DNA from: Hydrogenophaga sp.
GTDB taxonomy: Bacteria; Pseudomonadota; Gammaproteobacteria; Burkholderiales; Burkholderiaceae_C
Reading direction: 5' to 3'
NCBI RefSeq assembly: GCF_018780385.1
Contig: NZ_JADMJO010000039.1
Coordinates: forward strand, 1-34,302
Length of the DNA stretch: 34,302 nucleotides
The position numbers were made by a program, and so were the translations under genes. Positions 23,195 to 31,086 of this stretch are shown piece by piece. Under the pieces are notes generated by a model, which was not told where the DNA came from, ran no database searches, and saw nothing but the letters and a program-made list of their open reading frames with translations. Each line of letters opens with the position of its first letter. Positions within the stretch are counted from its first letter, which is position 1.

Positions 23195-23847
23195 ACGCCA
23201 AAAAATTCACCGTCATTGCCCTGGTGGCCATCGTTGCCGCGTTCTTCTACCTGGGCATGAACGCCTACAAATCGCGTGTGCAGACCGCTCAGGAAGTGCA
23301 GGTCAAGGCCGAGCAGACCCGCCTGGTGCGCATGCACTCGCCGGTGTTCGGCCCGCAGAACGCACCGGTCACCATCGTCGAGTTCTTTGACCCAGCCTGC
23401 GAGACCTGCCGCGCGTTCTATCCCATCGTCAAGAACCTGATGGCCCAGTACCCCAAAGACGTGAGGCTTGTGATCCGTTATGCGCCGTTCCACCAGGGCT
23501 CGGACCGCGTGGTCAAGCTGCTGGAATCGGCCAAGAGCCAAGGCAAGTACCAAACGGTGCTTGAAGCCGTGCTGGCTGCGCAGCCCGCCTGGGCCGATCA
23601 CGGCCAGCCCAACATCGAGACCGCATTCAAGGTGGCGGAGCAGGCGGGGCTGGACCTCACGAAGGCGAGGCAGGACATCGAGAAACCCGGTATGCAGTCC
23701 TTGCTGCAGCAAGACATCGAAGACCTCACTACGCTGCAAGTCACCAAGACACCCACCTTCTTTGTGAATGGCCGCAGCCTGCCCAGCTTCGGGCCCGATC
23801 AGCTGGCCGCGCTGGTGGCCGAAGAAGTGGCCAAGGTGAAGAAATGA
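23191..23847 (+). CDS. membrane-anchored DsbA-like thiol oxidoreductase
   Basis: The 218-residue product has an N-terminal hydrophobic anchor (FTVIALVAIVAAFFYLGM), a thioredoxin-like domain with CETC at Cys70-Cys73 (APVTIVEFFDPACETC) and the cis-Pro loop TKTPTFFVNG. It would be the redox partner of the DsbB encoded just before it. The start codon is TTG, overlapping the dsbB stop as TTGA at 23191-23194, with GAGAAAG upstream. A frameshifted paralogue lies at 24901-25546. Confidence 0.9.
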   Translation: MNAKKFTVIALVAIVAAFFYLGMNAYKSRVQTAQEVQVKAEQTRLVRMHSPVFGPQNAPVTIVEFFDPACETCRAFYPIVKNLMAQYPKDVRLVIRYAPFHQGSDRVVKLLESAKSQGKYQTVLEAVLAAQPAWADHGQPNIETAFKVAEQAGLDLTKARQDIEKPGMQSLLQQDIEDLTTLQVTKTPTFFVNGRSLPSFGPDQLAALVAEEVAKVKK

Positions 23848-24476
23848 GAAAGATGGCTCCCGCACTTACTTTTAACCGACGCAAGGTGCTGGCGTTGAGC
23901 GCTTCGTGGCTTGCGGCAGGTGGTTTCTTGGCTGGCTGTTCGCCCCAGGCGCTCACTTTCAAGAGCACCGACATCACAGGCGCTGCCTTCGCTCAGGACC
24001 TCAAGCTCACCGACCACACCGGGCAGGTACGTACCATGGCCGATTTTCGCGGCAAGGCGGTGGTGGTGTTCTTCGGCTTCACGCAGTGCCCTGATGTGTG
24101 CCCCACCTCCATGACCACCCTGGCCGAGGTCAAACGCCTGATGGGTGATCGGGGCAAGCAGTTTCAGGTGCTCTTCATCACCGTGGACCCGGAGCGCGAT
24201 ACGTTGCCGCTGCTCAAGGAGTACATGACCAATTTCGACCCGAGCTTTCTGGCGCTGCGCCCTGAACCGACCGAGCTGAAGGCCGTGGCTGACAGCTTCA
24301 AGATCTACTACCGAAAAGCCGAGGGCACGACACCCACTTCGTACACGATGGACCATTCGGCTGGTAAGTACGTGTTCGACACCAGCGGCGCCGTTCGACT
24401 GTTTTCGAGCTACGGAACTGATCCTGGCGTGATCGCCGAAGACATCCTGACCCTGCTGAAATCCATGGACGTATGA
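23844..24476 (+). CDS. SCO1/SenC-family copper chaperone lipoprotein
   Basis: The 210-residue product has a lipoprotein signal (LAAGGFLAGC, Cys32) and the SCO motif GFTQCPDVCPTSM with Cys82 and Cys86. A distal His lies in YTMDHSAG, completing the copper site. SCO proteins deliver copper to cytochrome oxidase or act as thiol reductases. The ATGA overlap with the preceding DsbA-like gene couples it to the redox cassette. Delivery of copper versus periplasmic thiol redox cannot be decided here. Confidence 0.93.
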   Translation: MRKMAPALTFNRRKVLALSASWLAAGGFLAGCSPQALTFKSTDITGAAFAQDLKLTDHTGQVRTMADFRGKAVVVFFGFTQCPDVCPTSMTTLAEVKRLMGDRGKQFQVLFITVDPERDTLPLLKEYMTNFDPSFLALRPEPTELKAVADSFKIYYRKAEGTTPTSYTMDHSAGKYVFDTSGAVRLFSSYGTDPGVIAEDILTLLKSMDV

Positions 24477-24491
24477 CCACCCGTTGCCGGC

Positions 24492-24815
24492 ATGAAAACC
24501 CTGCTACTCTACTTCGTCACCGCCATCGCCGAGATCGTGGGCTGCTACTTGCCGCTGCTGTGGCTGCGCGGCCAGGGCTCGGGCTGGTTGTTGTTGCCTG
24601 CAGCGGCCGTGAGCCTGGCTACCTTCGCCTGGCTGCTCACCCTGCACGCTGCGCCGTCGGGGCGGGTTTACGCGGCGTACGGCGGGGTCTATGTGGTGGT
24701 GGCGCTCGCTTGGCTGTGGTCGGTCGATGGCATCCGACCGACCACCTGGGATCTGGCGGGTGTGGCCGTCACGCTGGCAGGCATGGCGATCATTGCGTAC
24801 CAACCTCGAGCATGA
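24492..24815 (+). CDS. YnfA/UPF0060-family small membrane protein
   Basis: The 107-residue protein has four membrane helices and the family sequence [40 protein letters not shown], and [20 protein letters not shown]. The YnfA family is SMR-like in topology and its physiological role is not settled. It starts 15 bases after the SCO gene and probably ends the intact part of the operon. Confidence 0.93.
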   Translation: MKTLLLYFVTAIAEIVGCYLPLLWLRGQGSGWLLLPAAAVSLATFAWLLTLHAAPSGRVYAAYGGVYVVVALAWLWSVDGIRPTTWDLAGVAVTLAGMAIIAYQPRA

Positions 24816-24900
24816 AATCAGACAGCCTGCCGACCGTGAATGAAGCCGACGCGCCTATCTTGCACCGAGCGTCGGCATCCAAAGTGCTGAGTGCCTCTGC

Positions 24901-25546
24901 ATGACCCGACGTCACATCGTTTTTCTCTCGGCGCTGGTCGCCATGGTGCTGTTTGCCGCCGCTGTCTTTCTCTATCAACGGCACACCTTACAGGTTGCAG
25001 CATTGCAGGCTTCGGAGCAGGCCGGTGCGACCGCACTCGCCAATCATTGGTAACGCGGAAGCGCCGGTCACCATTGTCGAGTTCTTCGATCCCGCATGCG
25101 AAGCGTGCAAAGCCTTTCATCCTCGCGTGAAACAGATCCTGGCGGCGCTTCCGCGGGAGACGCGCCTGGTGATTCGGTACACGCCGTTTCACAGGGAGGC
25201 TTCTGTGGAAGCGGTGAGGCTTCTTGAAGCTGCGCGTGCGCAGGGGAAACTCGAACCCGTGCTTGAAGCCTTGCTGGACGGACAGCGGGCTTGGACGGGT
25301 CAAGGTGCGAACGCCTACGTTCGAGCGTGGGCCATTGCGCAATCCGTCGGCCTGGACGTGGAGCAGGCACGCCAGCACATTGCCTCTGGCTCCGTGGATA
25401 CCTTGCTGGCGCAAGACGTCTTGGACCTGAAGGCGATCGGGGTTCGAGCCACCCCGACCTTTTTCGTCAACGGTAAGCCGCTGTCTTCGACCGATCCGGA
25501 ACAGCTCTTTGAGCTGGTCAAGAGCGAGGTGGAGCGCCTTCGATAG
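24901..25546 (+). pseudogene. second DsbA-like gene, frameshifted
   Basis: The first frame gives an N-terminal anchor (IVFLSALVAMVLFAAAVFLY) and stops at TAA about 25053. The other frame gives the catalytic domain (SPIIGNAEAPVTIVEFFD, CEAC pair, cis-Pro RATPTFFVNG) to 25546. The frames must join near 25015-25030, by a 1-base loss or an equivalent change. The catalytic half is closely similar to the intact gene at 23191, so this looks like a duplicated copy now being lost. An internal start could in principle give an unanchored cytosolic domain. Confidence 0.82.
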
Positions 25547-25654
25547 TCGCCGTGAGCGTGAGCGATCGTTTCGTGCCCGCCTCTGGCGCGAGGGCGCTGC
25601 AGTTGACGGCGATTTCTCGCGCAGGGCGACGCCTTGGACAGCGCGCGTTGGTGC

Positions 25655-26275
25655 TCAGCGCTTTTGGTCGCGCGCCAGCGCGATGAACCCTGTCTCGCGG
25701 AACACCACGCCGTCTTTCTCCAGCACGGCAACGGTGCGGTAAAGCGCCTCGTGGGTCACGGCCAGCTCAGTGGCAAGGGACTTCAGACCGGATCCGATAC
25801 GAAGGTGGCCATCCACGCCTTCGGTTTCGATCATGTGCAGCAACCGTTCTCCCACACCTTTGAGCGACATGCGCTCGCACTGAGCCCGCAGGCGGCGTAC
25901 CTCGGCGTTGAGCATCCCGATCCAGCGCAACGCGAAGGTGGGGTCTGTCGCCAGCGCGGCCTTGAGCGGTTCGATGGGCAGTGCCACCGCCTGGCCCGGC
26001 GTGGTCACCACCGCATCGCAGTGGTAGCTGCCCGATTCCAGGCTGGCCTCGGCCACGAAACCCTGGCGAACCCGCTGCAGCACCACGGTGTCGCCCTGTT
26101 CGCCCATGCGCTCCAGCACGATCTCGCCGCTGACCACAAAGTACATGTGCCTGGGGCGCTGGCGCTGCAGGAACAGGCGTTCGCCCTTGCACAATTCGAT
26201 ACCGGACGACACGGCCGTGAGGCTGGCCGGAAGCAGCTTGCGCAGCGTGTCGGGGACCGTGGGCGTTGGGGTCAT
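25655..26275 (-). CDS. Crp/Fnr-family transcription regulator
   Basis: The 206-residue product has a cyclic-nucleotide-like sensor domain (LFLQRQRPRHMYFVVSGEIVLE, FVAEASLESG) and a C-terminal winged helix (LKSLATELAVTHEALYRTVAVLEKDGVV). The recognition helix keeps Glu and Arg at the CRP-like contact positions (HEALYR). There is no N-terminal FNR cysteine cluster, so it is not an iron-sulfur oxygen sensor. A CRP-like palindrome lies in front of it at 26291-26306. The ligand is unknown. Confidence 0.9.
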   Translation of the reverse strand: MTPTPTVPDTLRKLLPASLTAVSSGIELCKGERLFLQRQRPRHMYFVVSGEIVLERMGEQGDTVVLQRVRQGFVAEASLESGSYHCDAVVTTPGQAVALPIEPLKAALATDPTFALRWIGMLNAEVRRLRAQCERMSLKGVGERLLHMIETEGVDGHLRIGSGLKSLATELAVTHEALYRTVAVLEKDGVVFRETGFIALARDQKR

Positions 26276-26290
26276 GTGAATGTTGGGGCG

Positions 26291-26306
26291 TGTGATTCAA
26301 ATCATA
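26291..26306. promoter_or_regulatory. CRP-like palindrome
   Basis: TGTGATTCAAATCATA matches the CRP half-site pattern TGTGA-N6-TCACA with one mismatch, and is also readable as TGAT-N4-ATCA. It lies between the divergent Crp/Fnr gene and the His-rich protein gene, so autoregulation and control of the neighbour are likely. Confidence 0.6.
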
Positions 26307-26370
26307 TGAGTTCAGGCGCTTCGTTCCGACAATCACCTTCATCGACACAAGTTCAACCTGGGAAAACCAC

Positions 26371-26928
26371 ATGTTCAAAACCACCATTGCTTCGCTTCTG
26401 TTTCTGACCTGCACGGGTGGTGCCAGCGCCCAGGCCATGGACCATTCCCGGATGGACCACGGCGCTCACATGGCCACCCAGGCTCCAGGCCAGCGCCTGG
26501 CGGAGGTGGCCCAACGTGGCAAGGACGTCATGCCCTTCAGCCTAGCCGCAACCACCCACATTTTCGGCAAGACGGGCCAGGGTGGTGTGCAACAGGTGGT
26601 GGTCAAGAACGCCAACGACGCCGAACAGGTGAGGCTCACGCGGCTGCACCTGCGGGAGATCCGCGACCAGTTCCTCAAAGGCGATTTTTCAGGGCCGACG
26701 CGCATTCATGGCCAGGACATGCCCGGGCTGTCTGCACTGAAGGCGGCTCACCCGGGACAGATCACCATTGACTACAAAGACCTGAAGGCGGGCGCCGAAT
26801 TGAGCTACACCACGGCCGATGTCGACCTCGTGTCTGCGCTGCACCAATGGTTTGACGCCCAACTCGCCGATCACGGCAAGGACGCCATCGCGGGCCACGC
26901 CGGGCACGGCAACATGAAGAAGCCGTGA
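26371..26928 (+). CDS. His/Met-rich periplasmic protein of unknown function
   Basis: The 185-residue product has a Sec signal (FKTTIASLLFLTCTGGASAQ). Metal-binding-like His/Met clusters lie at both ends (MDHSRMDHGAHM near the start, GHAGHGNMKKP at the end). The core (THIFGKTGQGGVQQVVVKN, IHGQDMPGLSALKA) recurs in proteins that databases sometimes label aspartate carbamoyltransferase, but nothing here resembles that enzyme. A periplasmic copper or other metal role is suggested by the clusters and by the copper genes nearby. It is divergent from the Crp/Fnr gene. Confidence 0.8.
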   Translation: MFKTTIASLLFLTCTGGASAQAMDHSRMDHGAHMATQAPGQRLAEVAQRGKDVMPFSLAATTHIFGKTGQGGVQQVVVKNANDAEQVRLTRLHLREIRDQFLKGDFSGPTRIHGQDMPGLSALKAAHPGQITIDYKDLKAGAELSYTTADVDLVSALHQWFDAQLADHGKDAIAGHAGHGNMKKP

Positions 26929-26935
26929 GACCGCT

Positions 26936-27973
26936 TCAGATCCGCAGGAGCCTTGACTTCAATCCCGCTTCCAGCAACACGCCTACCACCACGCCCACGC
27001 CCGCGTTCCACACCGACACGGCGGCGGTGGTGAGCAGCACGGCGGGCTTGCTTGTCGCGCGAGCTGCCGGCCGTGCCGATGGTGAGCGAGAAGCCGGCCA
27101 CGAAGAGCATGGCGCCGATGGTGCCGGCCGGCAGTAGGCCCAGCAGTAGGGTGAGTTGACCGCTGGCGAACAGGCCGGCGAGCAGCAGCACAGTGCCCAG
27201 GAAGATGGGCGCGCGTCCGGTACGAGCGCCGCAGGTCACTTGCGCGGCCATGCCGCCGGCGCCAAAGCACATGGGTGGTGCGCCCAGGCCACCGGCCAGC
27301 AGGTTCATGAAGCCGGTGCTGCGCGCCATGCGGCTTTCGTCCACATTCACCGCGGGAAACAGGCGGCGGGTTTCGGCCACGATGCCGAGGATGGCGTTGC
27401 CGAAGGTCAGCGGGATCTGCGCAGCCGCCAGGCCGAAGGCGGCCAGCCACACGCCGGGCTGGTTGAAGGCCGTCCACTGCGGTGCAGGCAGGGCCAGAGT
27501 CCAGGGAGTCTCGGTCACCAACTGCATCAGCCCGGGCTGGCGCCACCACCCCACGGCCAACCCGATGGCCATGAGCATCGGCATGGTGAGCCAGCCACCG
27601 CGCCCCAGCAGCACCAACGCCAGCACCACCGAAGCCGCGCCCAGAACACGCCGGTGATCAAGGCCGCCAAGGCCAACACCGCCGGCAGGTCGTTGGTGCC
27701 CACCACCGTGTGGGCCAGTGCCGCCGCACCCACCGCCTTCATGGGCTGCACCCGCATGGGCACGCCAAAGCGCCAACCCACGATGACCAGGCTCAGGCCG
27801 AAGGCCAGCAGGATGGAAGAGGGCTGCACGCCGGCGACCACGATGAAGCCGACCAGAAACGGCAGCAATGTGCCGAGGTCGCCCATCGCACCGCCGAGGT
27901 CGCCGCGCCAGGTGGCATCCGACGAGTGCTGTGGTGCGGGCAAGGCTTCGCTGGGCTCGGTGGCGGGTGTCAT
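26936..27973 (-). pseudogene. MOT1-like molybdate/sulfate transporter, two frameshifts
   Basis: The frames read together give a protein of about 345 residues with the MOT1-type signature near the N-terminus (GDLGGAMGDLGTLLPFLVGF) and a second one later (IPLTFGNAILGIVAE, APPMCFGAGGMAAQ). The reading shifts near 27642-27648 (one base lost) and again at a tandem GCTT duplication (27046-27053). Removing one GCTT restores DKPAVLLTTAAVSVWNAGVG up to a TGA at 26938-26936. It lies downstream of the SoxH-like gene on the same strand, 36 bases away. Confidence 0.82.
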
Positions 27974-28008
27974 GCGGACGATTTTGCGGTATCGCCGCAG
28001 AGGCCTGC

Positions 28009-28998
28009 TCACCGACCGCGCAGGCTTTCCTCTTCCATCAGCAGGTAGGTGTTGTAGGCGTTCATGCGGTTGGCAAAACGGAACATCGGCATGGGCTCGA
28101 AGGTGCTCCAGTCGGTGTTGCTGTAGGCCTCCTCGAAGGGCACAAGGTCTTTCGCCGCCCGGCCCATGGTGGTGCGCAGGTGGTTGAGGTAGTCACGCAT
28201 CACCACCATGTCCTTGCGCGGCTCGGTGGACGCCGCGCCGTGGCCGGGCACGACCACCTTCACATCAAAACGCAACAGGCGGTCCAGCGAGGCGATCCAC
28301 TGGCCGCTGTCGGCCTTGCCCACAAAGGGCAGGCGCCCGGCGAACATGATGTCGCCAGCGAACAGCACCCGCTCGGCGGGCACGAGGACGGCCAGGTCTT
28401 CCGGCGTGTGCGAGGGGCCCACGCGCTCCACCACGAAGCGCATGCCCGACAGCTCCAGGGTGGTGGAGTCGGCCAGCCAGCGGTCGGCCGGCACCAGGCG
28501 GGTGTTGTCGTCCACCCAGGGCGCCAGCTCGGTGCGCGAGGCCACGAGGCGTTGCGCCGCCGTGTCGGAGTTCAGGTACTCCCGCGCGTCCTGCTGCGCG
28601 ATGATCTGCGCGCCCAGCTCCTTGAACACCTGCAGGCCGTAGATGTGGTCGGCGTGGTAGTGCGTCACGATCACATGGGTGATCGGCTTGGGTGTGATTT
28701 CGGCGATCTTCTGCACCAGCCGGCGCGCCAGCGCGGGGGAACCCAGCGCATCGATCACCACCACGCCTTGCGGTGCCACCACGAAGCCGGCATTGCTGAT
28801 GAAGTTCTGGTTGGCCGGTGAGCCCATCGCGGCCAGGCCTTGCACGTACCAGCTGTTGGGGCCGACCTTCTGCGGGGTCATCTCTGGCGCGGTTTGTGCC
28901 GTGGCAGACACGCTCAGTGCGGCGAGGCCCAACGCAAGGGCACGCAGCAAACAGTGGCGCACGATCGGGTGCGCGTGGATCGGCAATGACGGGAACAT
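28009..28998 (-). CDS. SoxH-like exported MBL-fold hydrolase
   Basis: The 329-residue product has a Sec signal (LALGLAALSVSATAQT) and an MBL core: VTHYHADHIYGLQVF, GPSHTPEDLAVLVP, VLFAGDIMFAGRLPFVG, VVPGHG. The family contains SoxH and the hydrolases of quinoprotein relay systems; the substrate of SoxH is unknown. GAGGAG lies before the ATG at 28998, which sets the start. The preceding exported rhodanese gene is 31 bases upstream on the same strand, and the two are probably co-transcribed. Confidence 0.87.
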   Translation of the reverse strand: MFPSLPIHAHPIVRHCLLRALALGLAALSVSATAQTAPEMTPQKVGPNSWYVQGLAAMGSPANQNFISNAGFVVAPQGVVVIDALGSPALARRLVQKIAEITPKPITHVIVTHYHADHIYGLQVFKELGAQIIAQQDAREYLNSDTAAQRLVASRTELAPWVDDNTRLVPADRWLADSTTLELSGMRFVVERVGPSHTPEDLAVLVPAERVLFAGDIMFAGRLPFVGKADSGQWIASLDRLLRFDVKVVVPGHGAASTEPRKDMVVMRDYLNHLRTTMGRAAKDLVPFEEAYSNTDWSTFEPMPMFRFANRMNAYNTYLLMEEESLRGR

Positions 28999-29029
28999 GG
29001 AGCGCTCCTCAGGTGATGGGGTTCGGGGG

Positions 29030-29491
29030 TCAATGCTTTGCGCTGCTGGTGGTGCGGGTGGCGGCATCAAAGCCGCCCTTGGCTTTCCACTCTTCCATGC
29101 CGCCTTGCAGGATGCGCAGGTTGTCCCAGCCTGCCACGCGCAGCGCAAACCCGGCCTGCGCCGACAGCGAACCGGTGTTGCAGTAGATCAGCACCGGTTT
29201 GTCCTTGGGGATGGAGGCGCGTTTGGCCAGCACCTGGCGCCAGTCCATGTTGATGGCGCCGGGGATGTGCCCCTTGGCAAACTGCCCGGCGTCGCGCGCG
29301 TCGATCAGCACGAACTTCTTCCAGTCGTCCCTGGGGATCTGCTCGGCAAAGATCACGCCGCCGCCGTAGTCCACGAACTCCAGGTAGGCCTCCATTTCGT
29401 CGATGGCGGCGGCCTTGTTGGCCATGGCTGCGGACGGGCCGAGCAGGGCGGCGGTGCTCAGTACCGAAAGAACGAAATGGCGTGGGCGCAT
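29030..29491 (-). CDS. exported rhodanese-like sulfurtransferase
   Basis: The 153-residue product has a Sec signal (FVLSVLSTAALLGPSAAMA) and one rhodanese domain with VLIDARDAGQFAKGHIPGAI and the active loop CNTGSLS. A persulfide on that cysteine is expected. GAGGAG precedes the ATG at 29491. It pairs with the SoxH-like hydrolase, a recurring combination in sulfur oxidisers. A dyad, GCACT-N9-AGTGC, lies upstream at 29525-29543 and may be an operator. Confidence 0.88.
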   Translation of the reverse strand: MRPRHFVLSVLSTAALLGPSAAMANKAAAIDEMEAYLEFVDYGGGVIFAEQIPRDDWKKFVLIDARDAGQFAKGHIPGAINMDWRQVLAKRASIPKDKPVLIYCNTGSLSAQAGFALRVAGWDNLRILQGGMEEWKAKGGFDAATRTTSSAKH

Positions 29492-29524
29492 GGATGTCTC
29501 CTCTATTTGGAAGTAAATTAGCAA

Positions 29525-29543
29525 GCACTGATATTGTGAGTGC
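29525..29543. promoter_or_regulatory. dyad upstream of the rhodanese gene
   Basis: GCACT (29525-29529) and AGTGC (29539-29543) are inverted around 9 AT-rich bases, about 35 bases before the rhodanese start on the minus strand. The placement fits an operator or promoter element. No specific regulator can be named. Confidence 0.35.
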
Positions 29544-29585
29544 ATTTGGAGGGATCGAAAAGTGTTCACCGTCGAGCGACCGGCT

Positions 29586-30965
29586 TCAAGCCAAGGGCTT
29601 GAGTTGCTGCAGCAGCGTGGGCAGCAGCTCCGACACCGTGGGGTGGATGTGCACGGTGCGCGCCATCAGGTCACAAGCTTGGCCTGCGGCCATCTGGTCC
29701 AGCAGGCTGTGGACCACTTCGTCGCCGTTGAGGCCGAGGATGGCCGCGCCCAGCAGAAGCCGGGTGTCGGCATCCACGAGTACCTTCATGAAACCCTGGG
29801 TCTCACCCGCCTCGCGCGCGCGGCCCACTTTCTGCATCGTCATCTTTCCCATCAACACCCGCCGGCCGCTCGCGCGGGCCTCGGTCTCGGACATGCCCAT
29901 GCGGCCCAGCGCCGGGTCGATGAAGAGTGCGTAGCAGGGAATGCGGTCCGAGATGCGGCGCGGGTCGGTGTCGAACAGGTTGGCCACCACGATCTCGTGG
30001 TCGTTCCACGCGGTGTGGGTGAAAGCGCCTCGGCCGTTGCAATCACCCACAGCCCACACACCGGCAGCGCTGGTGCGGCACTGGTCGTCCACCTCGATGC
30101 AGCCCTTGGCGTCCATGCGAATGCCGGCGTGCTCCAGGCCGAGACCGTCGGTGTTGGGCCGGCGGCCCACGGCCAGCAGCACGTGGCTGGCGACGATGGG
30201 CGCTCTTTCGTTGGCGCACTGCGCGCCCACCGTGATCCGGCCAGCGTTCGGGGCCAGCGACAGGCACTCGGCTTCCAGCTCGAAACGCACACCCTCTGCC
30301 TGAAGAATCTCGCGGATGCCGTCCGACACGTCGGCGTCTTCGCGCGGCAGCAGGCGCGCCGAGCGCTCCACCACCGTCACCTGGGCGCCGAAGCGCCGCA
30401 TCATCTGCGCAAACTCCAGGCCGATGTAGCTGCCTCCGACAATGACCAGGTGCTCGGGCACGGTCGCCAGCTCCATGATCGACACGTTGTCCAGGGTGGG
30501 CACGTCGTCGATGCCCTGCAGGTCCGGGCGCACCGAGCGTCCACCCACGTTGAGGAAGATGCGCGGTGCGGTGAGCTGACGGCCGTTGACCTGCAGCGTG
30601 GCCGGCGCCACGAAGCGCGCCTCAACGGTGATCACCTCGGTGTGGGCCAGGCCACGCATCCATGCCTCCACCGCCTGGCGCGAGTGCAGCACGATGCCTT
30701 CCTTGCGCGCCTTCACCCGCGCCATGTTCACCCGGATGTCGCCCGTGTCAAAGCCGTACTCGGCGCCGCGCTGCGCCTGGCGCACGGCACGCGCGCTGGC
30801 CACCAGGGTCTTGGTGGGCACGCAGCCCACATTGACGCAAGTGCCCCCGAAATGGTGGCGCTCGATCACAGCGGTGCGCAGCCCTTCGCGGGCACAGCGC
30901 GCGGCCAGGGCGGGGCCGGCTTGTCCAGCGCCGACGACGATGGCATCAAAGACTTCCGTGGGCAT
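29586..30965 (-). CDS. FAD-dependent pyridine nucleotide-disulfide oxidoreductase (MerA-like, without MerA metal cysteines)
   Basis: The 459-residue product has the FAD motif (AIVVGAGQAGPALAARCARE), redox-active GGTCVNVGCVPTK (Cys43, Cys48), an NAD motif (LVIVGGSYIGLEFAQMM), VWAVGDCNGRGAFTHTA and the dimer-interface HIHPTVSELLPTL. It belongs to the lipoamide dehydrogenase/MerA superfamily. It lacks both the N-terminal heavy-metal domain and the C-terminal vicinal cysteines of true MerA, ending LLQQLKPLA. Its physiological substrate is unknown, possibly a low-molecular-weight disulfide or persulfide. GGAGG precedes the ATG at 30965. Confidence 0.88.
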   Translation of the reverse strand: MPTEVFDAIVVGAGQAGPALAARCAREGLRTAVIERHHFGGTCVNVGCVPTKTLVASARAVRQAQRGAEYGFDTGDIRVNMARVKARKEGIVLHSRQAVEAWMRGLAHTEVITVEARFVAPATLQVNGRQLTAPRIFLNVGGRSVRPDLQGIDDVPTLDNVSIMELATVPEHLVIVGGSYIGLEFAQMMRRFGAQVTVVERSARLLPREDADVSDGIREILQAEGVRFELEAECLSLAPNAGRITVGAQCANERAPIVASHVLLAVGRRPNTDGLGLEHAGIRMDAKGCIEVDDQCRTSAAGVWAVGDCNGRGAFTHTAWNDHEIVVANLFDTDPRRISDRIPCYALFIDPALGRMGMSETEARASGRRVLMGKMTMQKVGRAREAGETQGFMKVLVDADTRLLLGAAILGLNGDEVVHSLLDQMAAGQACDLMARTVHIHPTVSELLPTLLQQLKPLA

Positions 30966-31086
30966 GTGATGGACCTCCGGGTGGGGGGTGTGAGCGACCC
31001 TGTCGATCATGTCCCTTGCCCCAGGTGCTGTCGACCCATCCAGGCGCAACATGCCCGGCGCATCGAAACCCACCAGAGAGACACCC

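Noticed and set aside
29586..30965. Calling the flavoprotein merA
   Set aside because: It has no N-terminal metal domain, no C-terminal vicinal cysteines, and is not in the mer operon.
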